This document shows positions 33,510 to 40,592 of a stretch of 43,509 nucleotides of DNA, piece after piece (within the stretch, counting starts at the first letter, position 1; each line of letters starts with the position of its first letter). The notes beneath the pieces were generated by a model, which saw only the letters and a program-made list of their open reading frames with translations, ran no database searches and had not been told where the DNA came from. Source of the DNA: Lachnospiraceae bacterium (GTDB lineage: Bacteria > Bacillota > Clostridia > Lachnospirales > Lachnospiraceae); contig JAFYAS010000046.1 of assembly GCA_017540605.1 (NCBI GenBank), positions 102,330-145,838 of the forward strand. Direction: 5' to 3'. The translations under genes and the position numbers were made by a program.

Positions 33510-34283
33510 CTAATGCACTTTTAGCTTCTCAATCTCGGTAAATACCACATCATTAAGAACCTTGATGTAGGTTCCCTTCATACCGGATGACCGTGATTCG
33601 ATAACGCCTGCGCTCTCAAACTTTCTAAGAGCGTTGACTATCACCGAGCGAGTGATTCCGACTCTGTCGGCTATCTTGCTGGCTACGAGTATGCCCTCGT
33701 TGCCGTTAAGCTCTTCGAATATATGAGTAATAGCTTCAAGCTCAGAGAAGGAAAGCGTGCTGATAGCTGACTTAACTATGGCTATCTTTCTGTTCTCCTC
33801 CGCGTTCTCCTCATTCACCGAACGCATCATCTCAAGGCTCACTACCGTGGTACCATACTCTGCAAGTATTATATCGTCAATCTCGTAGTTTTTATTCACC
33901 TTATACATAAAAACAGTGCCAAGTCTTTCTCCGGCGATATCAATAGGGATGATGATAGCCTTATAATCGGCTATACCGGAAAAATCAAAGCCTAAGGTCT
34001 CAAGGTTGACATTCTCATTGGTAGAAAGCACCCCAAGGAGTCTCTCATTTAGCATAGGGTCGATATGCTCTCCAACATTATCCCAGGTAAGCTCAGATAT
34101 GGGCGCGATCCCGACCCTGTTCTTTATACCGAGAACCTTACCCTTTCGACTTATGACCAAACAGTTGGAGCCAAGTATCTCTCCAAGCACATCACATATA
34201 TCTGTAAATACCACAACATTGGAATTGTTGTTGTGCAATAACTTATTTATCTTTCTTGTTTTATCGAGCAACTGAACACTCAT
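33510..34283 (-). CDS. codY: CodY global nutrient-responsive regulator
   Basis: The protein has 257 residues: an N-terminal GAF domain (about 1-155) that binds branched-chain amino acids in the family, a linker helix, and a winged helix-turn-helix. The recognition segment ASKIADRVGITRSVIVNALRKFESAGVIESRS is nearly identical to Bacillus CodY as I recall it. With GTP and isoleucine CodY represses nutrient-scavenging and often motility genes. The start is the ATG behind GGAGG; 10 codons further upstream in the frame are not part of the family. A candidate CodY box lies in its leader, and the flagellar operon follows directly. Confidence 0.97.
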   Translation of the reverse strand: MSVQLLDKTRKINKLLHNNNSNVVVFTDICDVLGEILGSNCLVISRKGKVLGIKNRVGIAPISELTWDNVGEHIDPMLNERLLGVLSTNENVNLETLGFDFSGIADYKAIIIPIDIAGERLGTVFMYKVNKNYEIDDIILAEYGTTVVSLEMMRSVNEENAEENRKIAIVKSAISTLSFSELEAITHIFEELNGNEGILVASKIADRVGITRSVIVNALRKFESAGVIESRSSGMKGTYIKVLNDVVFTEIEKLKVH

Positions 34284-34319
34284 AACATCCTCCGTAAAAC
34301 CTAATCCAAACAATCATAA

Positions 34320-34334
34320 AATATTCTGAAAGTT
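34320..34334 (-). promoter_or_regulatory. Candidate CodY box in the codY leader
   Basis: The minus-strand AACTTTCAGAATATT matches the CodY consensus AATTTTCWGAAAATT at 13 of 15 positions. It lies about 10-25 nt downstream of the predicted transcription start and upstream of the codY ribosome site. This is a typical place for autorepression by blocking elongation. Confidence 0.6.
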
Positions 34335-34350
34335 CAGAGCAGTATCACCT

Positions 34351-34378
34351 AATATACTACCACATTTTCCCTTTTCAA
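34351..34378 (-). promoter_or_regulatory. Probable sigma-A promoter of codY (and the flgB operon)
   Basis: The minus strand has TTGAAA (34373-34378), a 16-nt spacer and TATATT (34351-34356). No terminator lies between topA and codY, nor between codY and flgB, so this promoter may also feed the flagellar genes. Confidence 0.55.
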
Positions 34379-34390
34379 ACAATAGGAAAC

Positions 34391-36457
34391 TCAATCCTTG
34401 GGCTTTGCGATAACATTCTTGCATTCTTCATTCTGACACATCAGCTTATTGCCCTTCTCAACCATATATCCGCCACACTTAGGACACTTTTCCTCCACAG
34501 GCTTTGCCCATGACATGAACTCACACTCAGGATAGCTTAAGCATCCGTAGTAGCGTCTGCCCTTCTTCGTCATCTTGATGACCACATCACCGCCACAATC
34601 AGGGCATTTTACACCTATTCTCTCGAAGTAAGGCTTTGTATTTCTACACTCAGGGAAGCCCGGACAAGCTATGAACTTTCCGTGAGGGCCGTATTTTATG
34701 ACCATATCCCTGCCACAAAGCTCACAGGTCTCTCCCGCAGGCTCATCCTTAATCTCTATGGATTCAAGCTCCTTTTCAGCTATCATAACAGCCTCATGAA
34801 GATCGGGATAGAAGTTTCTTACAACAGTCTTCCATTCAATATTGCCCTCCTCGATCTGGTCAAAGAGCGACTCAAGATTCGCTGTGAAATTCACGTCTAT
34901 GATCACAGGGAATGCCTTATCCATCATAGCATTTACAGCCTCACCAAGCTCTGTCACGAAAAGATTCTTGCTCTCCTTTGCGATATAGTGTCTGTTCATA
35001 ATAGTAGAGATAGTAGGCGCATAGGTAGAGGGTCTTCCTATACCAAGCTCCTCTAGGGTCTTTACCAAAGCAGCCTCCGTAAAATGTGCAGGTGGCTGGG
35101 TAAAATGCTCCTCGGGCTTTATCTCTGTCACGGAAAGCTTTGATTTCTCCGTAAGTCCGGCCAAGGTCTTGTTGTCGTCCACTTCATCAGCCTCAATGGA
35201 ATATGCAGCCATAAATCCGTCAAAGGAAAGCTTTGAGGCAGACGCCCTGAAGGGATAGCCCGCACAATCAGCCTTCACCGAGGTAGTCGCATAAACAGCC
35301 GGCTTCATACGGCTTGCAAGAAATCTGCTGTATATAAGCTGATAAAGTCTAAACTGATCTCTTGAAAGCTCATCCTTAATTGCCACAGGACGCATATCAA
35401 GATATGTGGGTCTGATAGCCTCGTGAGCATCCTGTATCTTTTTCTTTCCTGTGTCTATATCCTTGTCATCTATCACATAGTCTTCGCCATAGTTTGACGC
35501 AATAAAGCTCTTTGCAGCAGCATGTGCCTCATCCGATACACGAACCGAATCGGTACGAAGATAGGTGATAAGTCCTACGGTTCCATGTCCCTTGATATCC
35601 ACACCTTCGTACAACTGCTGTGCTATCCTCATTGTCTTTGCAGTGGCAAAGCCAAGCTTCTTTGAAGCCTCCTGCTGAAGCGTAGAGGTAGTAAAGGGCA
35701 TAGGCTGCTTTCTTGTTCTTTGTCCTTCCTTTATCTCTGTTATCTTAAGCTCCTTGCCATCTATCGCCTTGGATGCAGTATCAAGCTCAGCCCTTGATCC
35801 GATCTTTCCGTCCTTTGTCCCTGCATAGCGGAAAAGAACAGGCTTTTTCATATCCGGAGATTTCGCAATGATCTCCAAAGTATAATATGCTTCCGGTATG
35901 AAGGAATTGATCTCATTCTCCCTGTCACAGATAAGACGAAGAGCCACTGACTGAACACGTCCTGCCGAAAGCCCTCTCTTTATCTTTGCCCAAAGAATAG
36001 GGCTTATCTCATAACCCACAAAACGATCAATGATCCTTCTTGCCTGCTGGGCATCCACAAGGTCCATATTGATATCTCTTGCCTGCTTGATGGAACCCTT
36101 TACGGCATTTTTGGTGATCTCGTTGAAGGTGATCCTCTTATATTTCTTTCCCTCGCCGAGCTTCAGTGCCTCCTTAAGATGCCAAGATATAGCCTCTCCC
36201 TCGCGGTCCGGGTCAGTTGCAAGATATACGGTATCAGCTTTCTTTACGGCCTTTCTAAGTTCTGAAAGAAGCTCTCCCTTTCCTCTGATGGTTATATATT
36301 TAGGTTGAAAATCATTCTCTACATCAACGCCAACCGAACTCTTGGGAAGATCTCTCACATGACCGTTACTTGCGATCACCTCATAATTACTTCCAAGGAA
36401 TTTCTTTATAGTCTTCGCCTTTGCCGGCGACTCCACGATTAACAGATTCTTAGCCAT
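34391..36457 (-). CDS. topA: DNA topoisomerase I
   Basis: This type IA topoisomerase of 688 residues starts with the TOPRIM domain (LLIVESPAKAKTIKKFLG, TDPDREGEAI). The catalytic Tyr299 lies in LITYLRTDSVRVS. The C-terminal part carries three Cys4 zinc ribbons (CELCG...CPGFPEC, CPDCG...CLSYPEC, CPKCG...CQNEEC). It relaxes negative supercoils during transcription and replication. It lies after dprA, as in Bacillus, but codY follows directly. Confidence 0.98.
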   Translation of the reverse strand: MAKNLLIVESPAKAKTIKKFLGSNYEVIASNGHVRDLPKSSVGVDVENDFQPKYITIRGKGELLSELRKAVKKADTVYLATDPDREGEAISWHLKEALKLGEGKKYKRITFNEITKNAVKGSIKQARDINMDLVDAQQARRIIDRFVGYEISPILWAKIKRGLSAGRVQSVALRLICDRENEINSFIPEAYYTLEIIAKSPDMKKPVLFRYAGTKDGKIGSRAELDTASKAIDGKELKITEIKEGQRTRKQPMPFTTSTLQQEASKKLGFATAKTMRIAQQLYEGVDIKGHGTVGLITYLRTDSVRVSDEAHAAAKSFIASNYGEDYVIDDKDIDTGKKKIQDAHEAIRPTYLDMRPVAIKDELSRDQFRLYQLIYSRFLASRMKPAVYATTSVKADCAGYPFRASASKLSFDGFMAAYSIEADEVDDNKTLAGLTEKSKLSVTEIKPEEHFTQPPAHFTEAALVKTLEELGIGRPSTYAPTISTIMNRHYIAKESKNLFVTELGEAVNAMMDKAFPVIIDVNFTANLESLFDQIEEGNIEWKTVVRNFYPDLHEAVMIAEKELESIEIKDEPAGETCELCGRDMVIKYGPHGKFIACPGFPECRNTKPYFERIGVKCPDCGGDVVIKMTKKGRRYYGCLSYPECEFMSWAKPVEEKCPKCGGYMVEKGNKLMCQNEECKNVIAKPKD

Positions 36458-36491
36458 TTCCTACCCCTTTATAAGTAATAAAATATGCAAA

Positions 36492-36509
36492 GACAAGCTA
36501 AGGCTTGCC
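36492..36509 (-). other. Short hairpin in topA leader
   Basis: The minus strand reads GGCAAGC-CTTA-GCTTGTC, a 7-bp stem with one wobble pair and a loose T-rich tail (TTTGCATATTTT). It could be a weak terminator for dprA transcripts or a leader structure of topA. Confidence 0.35.
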
Positions 36510-36522
36510 CTACAATTTCAAA

Positions 36523-36551
36523 ACTATACAACATAATCTCAGATTGCGCAA
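36523..36551 (-). promoter_or_regulatory. Probable sigma-A promoter of topA
   Basis: The minus strand has TTGCGC (36546-36551), a 17-nt spacer and TATAGT (36523-36528). It lies in the 107-bp gap between dprA and topA. Confidence 0.55.
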
Positions 36552-36564
36552 GAAAAAATTTCTA

Positions 36565-37638
36565 CTATAAGAATTTAGTGTAGTAATTCTTCACCGGCTG
36601 TTTAGCCAATCCCTGTATTTCAAAACGAAGGAGAATACTAAGACAATTGCCCACCGAAAGCTTGGTTTGTCTCACTATCTCATCTATGAATACAGGTCTT
36701 AGGCTCAGGCAGTCATATACCTTCTTTTCGTCAGGATCCAGAGGTATCGTCTTTTCTTCCGAGGGAACCGTAATACTCATACCCATGTATTCCATAAGCT
36801 CTTTAGGGGTATTCACAGGCTTTGCACCGTCCTCCATGAGCTTATAGCAACCTCGGCTGTTAAGATCCGATATTCTTCCGGGAATCACATATATTTCCTT
36901 CCCCTGTTCAAGGGCCTGATCGACGGTGATAAAGGTTCCGGATTTTTCCTTTGCTTCAACAACCAACAGACAGTCCGAAAAAGCACTGATGATACGATTC
37001 CTTTCCGGAAAATGAAATGCTATAGCCCTCTCTTTGGGCGGATACTCGGAAAATATTCCTCCTCTCTCCCCCATTTCCTTATAGAGCATATAGTTCTCTC
37101 TCGGATATACAGAATAGATTCCCCCACCTATCACTCCGAGAGTGTAGCCACCACCCATAAGTGCCCCCTTATGTGACATACCGTCTATACCCATGGCAAG
37201 CCCGCTTATGATCCCCACTCCATTTTTAGCTAGCTCCCTCGCAAAATACATAGCCACCTCTACACCATAGGCCGAGGCTCTTCTTGAGCCTATGATACCT
37301 ACTGTGGGCATATCATCAGATGGTAGCCTTCCCTTCACACAAAATGAGATGGGTGGATCCGGGATATTCTTTAGTCTTTCGGGATAAGAGGGCATCCCCT
37401 CATAAATGAATTCAATATGATTCTCATTAATCCCCTCGGCTGTCTTTTTTATTTTATCTGTATCCTTTGTCTTCTCATAAACCCTTAAAAGTCCTTCCGA
37501 TAATATGTCCTTCAATTCATTGATATCCGCATTATATATCCCCTCTGCCGTGCCATAGATATCCAAAAGCTTCCTTTTCTTTCCTCTTGAAATATCCGGA
37601 AGACAAAAAAGCCAAAGCTCGTAAAGCATTTCATTCAT
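36565..37638 (-). CDS. dprA: DprA DNA-processing/uptake protein
   Basis: The protein has about 357 residues: an N-terminal helical region, the Rossmann-like DprA domain (GIIGSRRASAYG, GIISGLAMGIDGMSHKGAL, FPERNRIISAFSDCLLVVEA), and a C-terminal winged helix (LDPDEKKVYDCLS...). DprA loads RecA onto incoming single-stranded DNA. The ATG forms TGATG with the yifB stop; a TTG one codon upstream (37641) is the alternative. Neighbouring yifB/comM is also a DNA-uptake-related gene. Confidence 0.96.
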   Translation of the reverse strand: MNEMLYELWLFCLPDISRGKKRKLLDIYGTAEGIYNADINELKDILSEGLLRVYEKTKDTDKIKKTAEGINENHIEFIYEGMPSYPERLKNIPDPPISFCVKGRLPSDDMPTVGIIGSRRASAYGVEVAMYFARELAKNGVGIISGLAMGIDGMSHKGALMGGGYTLGVIGGGIYSVYPRENYMLYKEMGERGGIFSEYPPKERAIAFHFPERNRIISAFSDCLLVVEAKEKSGTFITVDQALEQGKEIYVIPGRISDLNSRGCYKLMEDGAKPVNTPKELMEYMGMSITVPSEEKTIPLDPDEKKVYDCLSLRPVFIDEIVRQTKLSVGNCLSILLRFEIQGLAKQPVKNYYTKFL

Positions 37639-39170
37639 CAAAGCTCACCCCCCTCATAAACGATCCCGCTTATGACATCCCGATAGCCTATAGCTTCTGT
37701 AAGGTGAGAAACCCTTATATCCTCACTCTCAGCGAGATCAGCTATGGTCCTTGCCACACGAAGAACCCTATATGCACCTCTTGCGGATAAGCCAAGCCTT
37801 TCTCCTGCTGACCTGAGTAAAGCATTCCCTTCATCATCAAGCTTACACACCTCAAAAAGCCTCTTTCCCTCAAGTCTTGAATTGAACATAAGCCCTTCAT
37901 TCATATAACGCTCACTCTGATGATCAAGAGCTTTTTTTATGCGCTCTCTCACGACCTCTGAGCCTTCCCCTTCCTCATTAGAACAGATGTCATCAAAGCC
38001 CACAGGCTCTACCATCACCTGAATGTCTATCCTATCCATAATGGGCTGACTGATCTTTCCAATATATCTTAGGCGGTCACGCTCTGTACAACGACAACGA
38101 TTGCGATCAGGAAAATAGCCACAGGGACAGAGATTCATAGCTGCCACCAGCATAAAGTCCGAAGGGAAGGTAAGAGTTTGATCAACCCTTGAGACCGTGG
38201 TTTTTCTGTCCTCCATAGGCTGCCTTAGCATCTCTATCACATGCTTTGTAAACTCAGGGAATTCGTCAAGAAAAAGCACGCCCCGATGGGCTAACGTGAC
38301 TTCTCCGGGCTTGGGTATCCTTCCACCCCCAACGAGTGCCTGTGCGGATATGGTGGAATGAGGACTTCTAAAGGGTCGCCTTCTTATAAGGCTGCCATTT
38401 TCTGACATTCCCACAGTACTGTATATTTTCGTAAGCTCCATACTCTCGGCATAGGTAAGCTCGGGCATGATACCGGGGATACATTTGGCGATCAATGATT
38501 TTCCGGCACCGGGAGGTCCTCCGATCAATATATTGTGCATACCGGCTACCGCGATCTCCAAAGCTCGCCTGAGGGTTTTCTGTCCCTTTATGTCTTTAAG
38601 ATCATGCTCCTTAGTAAAGCTGATCATATTTTCATTTTCATACTCAGTATAAAGACCTCCGTCATTCAAAAAATGTTCCATCAGCTCTTTATAGGATTTC
38701 ACCCCAAGACACTCTATCCCTTCCACAAGCTTTGCCTCTGAAAGGTTCTCCAAGGGAACGATCACAAGTCTGATCCCATTCTTCTTCGCCTCATCAACTA
38801 TGGGAAGTACACCCTTTACAGGCTTTACATCACCATCAAGTCCCAGCTCTCCAAGAAAAAGCACACCCTCAAGCTGTTCGGGAAGCACATAGCCGTAGCC
38901 ACACATCACAGCCATAGCAATAGCCAGGTCAAATGCAGTTCCACTCTTTTTCACATCAGCCGGAGAAAGATTGATGGTCACATGCTTGGCATTTAGCCTA
39001 AAGCCTGAATTCCTTATGGCATTTTTTACTCTTTCCGCTGCCTCTCTAACCTCCGAGCTTAAAAGACCCACCAGCATAAAAAGTGGAAGTCCGTCACTCA
39101 CATCGGCCTCCACATCGATCATCATTCCATCGATTCCATGAATAGCACCACTTTTTACAATACTGTACAT
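37638..39170 (-). CDS. comM: YifB/ComM family magnesium-chelatase-like AAA ATPase
   Basis: This 510-residue protein has an N-terminal Lon-like ChlI domain (SGAIHGIDGMMIDVEADVSDGLP) and an AAA module with P-loop GGPPGAGKS (217-225) and Walker B GVLFLDEFPEF. A Cys-rich insertion (CPCGYFPDRNRCRCTERDRLRY) and a C-terminal Mg_chelatase_C region follow. In Vibrio and Haemophilus ComM is a helicase promoting branch migration in transformation. I use the ATG; a GTG directly upstream (39173) is possible. It overlaps dprA. Confidence 0.95.
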   Translation of the reverse strand: MYSIVKSGAIHGIDGMMIDVEADVSDGLPLFMLVGLLSSEVREAAERVKNAIRNSGFRLNAKHVTINLSPADVKKSGTAFDLAIAMAVMCGYGYVLPEQLEGVLFLGELGLDGDVKPVKGVLPIVDEAKKNGIRLVIVPLENLSEAKLVEGIECLGVKSYKELMEHFLNDGGLYTEYENENMISFTKEHDLKDIKGQKTLRRALEIAVAGMHNILIGGPPGAGKSLIAKCIPGIMPELTYAESMELTKIYSTVGMSENGSLIRRRPFRSPHSTISAQALVGGGRIPKPGEVTLAHRGVLFLDEFPEFTKHVIEMLRQPMEDRKTTVSRVDQTLTFPSDFMLVAAMNLCPCGYFPDRNRCRCTERDRLRYIGKISQPIMDRIDIQVMVEPVGFDDICSNEEGEGSEVVRERIKKALDHQSERYMNEGLMFNSRLEGKRLFEVCKLDDEGNALLRSAGERLGLSARGAYRVLRVARTIADLAESEDIRVSHLTEAIGYRDVISGIVYEGGEL

Positions 39171-39210
39171 CACATACCGTCCTTTCGTTTATTTGCCTAA
39201 AAATGCACGC

Positions 39211-39253
39211 AAAAAACACAGACAACTGATCATCAAGGATCACGGTCATCTGT
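39211..39253 (-). terminator. Rho-independent terminator or attenuator upstream of yifB
   Basis: The minus strand forms a 9-bp plus 5-bp stem (ACAGATGAC, bulged CG, TGATC; loop CTTGAT; then GATCA, GTTGTCTGT) followed by GTTTTTT. It lies 88-130 nt after the stop of the 55-residue protein, but also downstream of a good promoter and upstream of yifB. It is either the terminator of the small gene or an attenuator in the yifB leader. Confidence 0.65.
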
Positions 39254-39273
39254 TTCCCAGGCGATACGATATA

Positions 39274-39286
39274 TATAGTTACTATA
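39274..39286. other. 13-bp perfect inverted repeat near yifB promoter
   Basis: TATAGTTACTATA is a perfect palindrome around a single central base, located just downstream of the candidate yifB start site. It could be an operator, but AT-rich palindromes of this size arise by chance. Confidence 0.35.
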
Positions 39287-39300
39287 ATTGGAACAAAAAG

Positions 39301-39328
39301 ATAGTATCAGTATATAATATTGTCACAA
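39301..39328 (-). promoter_or_regulatory. Candidate sigma-A promoter of yifB-dprA
   Basis: The minus strand has TTGTGA (39323-39328), a 16-nt spacer and TACTAT (39301-39306) preceded by TGA, an extended -10. It lies upstream of the terminator at 39211-39253, so transcription into yifB would need read-through. Confidence 0.5.
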
Positions 39329-39340
39329 AAAAATCAAGGC

Positions 39341-39508
39341 TTACTGTGGGAACAACTTATCTCTTCCCTGACTCATCTGCACTCCGAGAGCCATCTGCTG
39401 ATCCTTGTTGTCAGAAGCCTCTGCAACACCTGAAGTCTTCTCAAGAATAACCCTTACTATTACGCCCAAGCATACAAAAATTGCTACAGCTATGATTGCA
39501 CCGTACAT
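39341..39508 (-). CDS. Orphan small membrane protein, 55 residues
   Basis: An ATG with a strong GGAGG 9 nt upstream opens a 55-residue frame. A hydrophobic helix (residues 3-22, IIAVAIFVCLGVIVRVIL) is followed by a hydrophilic tail ending DKLFPQ. I do not recognise it. Support comes from the ribosome site, a well-formed promoter about 65 nt upstream (39574-39602), a metA terminator before it and a terminator after it, so it looks like a single-gene unit. The short gene with a membrane anchor suggests a regulatory or structural small protein, but no function can be assigned. Confidence 0.72.
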   Translation of the reverse strand: MYGAIIAVAIFVCLGVIVRVILEKTSGVAEASDNKDQQMALGVQMSQGRDKLFPQ

Positions 39509-39573
39509 AATAATACCTCCTTATCGGAACTCACCACAATGCCTATGTTATCATAACAGATAAATGTATATGA

Positions 39574-39602
39574 ATTGTATCACGATGACAAATAATAAGC
39601 AA
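39574..39602 (-). promoter_or_regulatory. Sigma-A promoter of the small membrane protein gene
   Basis: The minus strand has TTGCTT (39597-39602), a 17-nt spacer and TACAAT (39574-39579) preceded by TGA, an extended -10. The transcript would start near 39567, about 60 nt before the ATG. Confidence 0.65.
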
Positions 39603-39625
39603 TGGAAAATGATTGTTAATGAACC

Positions 39626-39659
39626 AAAAATAGAGTTTCACTTTCGAAACCCTATTTTT
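39626..39659 (-). terminator. Rho-independent terminator after metA
   Basis: A 14-bp stem (AAAAATAGGGTTTC paired with GAAACTCTATTTTT, one wobble) with a 6-nt loop ends in a T-run, 7 nt after the metA stop. The A/T flanks are symmetric, so it could work on both strands. Confidence 0.85.
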
Positions 39660-39666
39660 CATCTCA

Positions 39667-40575
39667 TCACTCCAAAATATAAGGTGTGATCTGATATACA
39701 TAATAATTAAGCCAATTCGCATAAAGTGCATTGGCATGACAGCGCCATGACTTAATGGGCTTCTTTGTAGGATCGTCCCCCGGATAATAATGCTCGGGGA
39801 TATTGGGATTTATACCCTTGCCCATATCCCTTCTGTACTCGGAATCAAGGGTCAGTACATCATACTCGGGATGTCCGGTAACAAAGATATTCTTGCCATC
39901 ATCACCTATGATAAGGTATGGTCCGTAGGTATCGGAATCCGCCACTATCTCAAGGCGGTCACAGGCCTTTATGCCCTCTCTGTCAGACTCGGTATAACGA
40001 GACTGAGGAACCAAGAATTCATCATCAAAGCCGCGTACCAAGGGTGTCTTTTTGTGGAAGGTATGATAGCTATATACACCCGAAAGTTTCTCGGGAAGGT
40101 CCACCTTCTTTATGCCATAGCGATAGTAAAGTCCCGCCTGGGCGCCCCAGCAAATGTGAATGGTGGAGGTCACATTCTTCTCGGACCAGTTCATGATATC
40201 CACAAGCTCATCCCAATACTCCACATCTTCAAATTCCATCTTCTCAACAGGAGCACCGGTGATCATCAGGCCATCAAATTTCTTGTGTCTGATCTCCTCG
40301 AAGGTCTTGTAGAACTTATCAAGGTGATCTACGGATGTATTCTTTCCCACATAGGACTTTGTTCTGATGAGGGTGATATTCACCTGCAATGGAGTATTTG
40401 AAAGACTCCTGAAAAGATCAAGCTCGGTCTTCTCCTTAAGTGGCATCAGATTGAGTATCACTATCTCAAGAGGACGGATATCCTGACTCACAGCACGATT
40501 CTCATCCATTACGAAAATATTCTCTTCCTCAAGTACCTTCTTTACAGGAAGGTCGTTGTCAATTCTAATAGGCAT
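39667..40575 (-). CDS. metA: Homoserine O-acetyltransferase, MetA family
   Basis: This 302-residue enzyme is a class I glutamine-amidotransferase-like acyltransferase of methionine biosynthesis. The catalytic Cys142 is in HICWGAQAGLYYRYG, with His235 and Glu237 in FVTGHPEYD. Residue 111 is Glu (TGAPVEKMEF). In the MetA family, Glu at 111 goes with acetyl-CoA and Gly with succinyl-CoA, so the product is probably O-acetyl-homoserine. The gene follows ligA by 17 nt and ends in a strong terminator. No SAM riboswitch or T-box is seen, so control must be at a promoter shared with ligA or further upstream. Confidence 0.95.
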   Translation of the reverse strand: MPIRIDNDLPVKKVLEEENIFVMDENRAVSQDIRPLEIVILNLMPLKEKTELDLFRSLSNTPLQVNITLIRTKSYVGKNTSVDHLDKFYKTFEEIRHKKFDGLMITGAPVEKMEFEDVEYWDELVDIMNWSEKNVTSTIHICWGAQAGLYYRYGIKKVDLPEKLSGVYSYHTFHKKTPLVRGFDDEFLVPQSRYTESDREGIKACDRLEIVADSDTYGPYLIIGDDGKNIFVTGHPEYDVLTLDSEYRRDMGKGINPNIPEHYYPGDDPTKKPIKSWRCHANALYANWLNYYVYQITPYILE

Positions 40576-40592
40576 TGTTTTCCCTTCTTCCT

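Noticed and set aside
39790..40401. 203-codon open frame on the + strand
   Set aside because: It lies wholly inside metA, which has intact catalytic motifs. No ribosome site and no recognisable protein features.
40576..40592. SAM riboswitch or T-box before metA
   Set aside because: The gap after ligA is only 17 nt, too short for a leader RNA.
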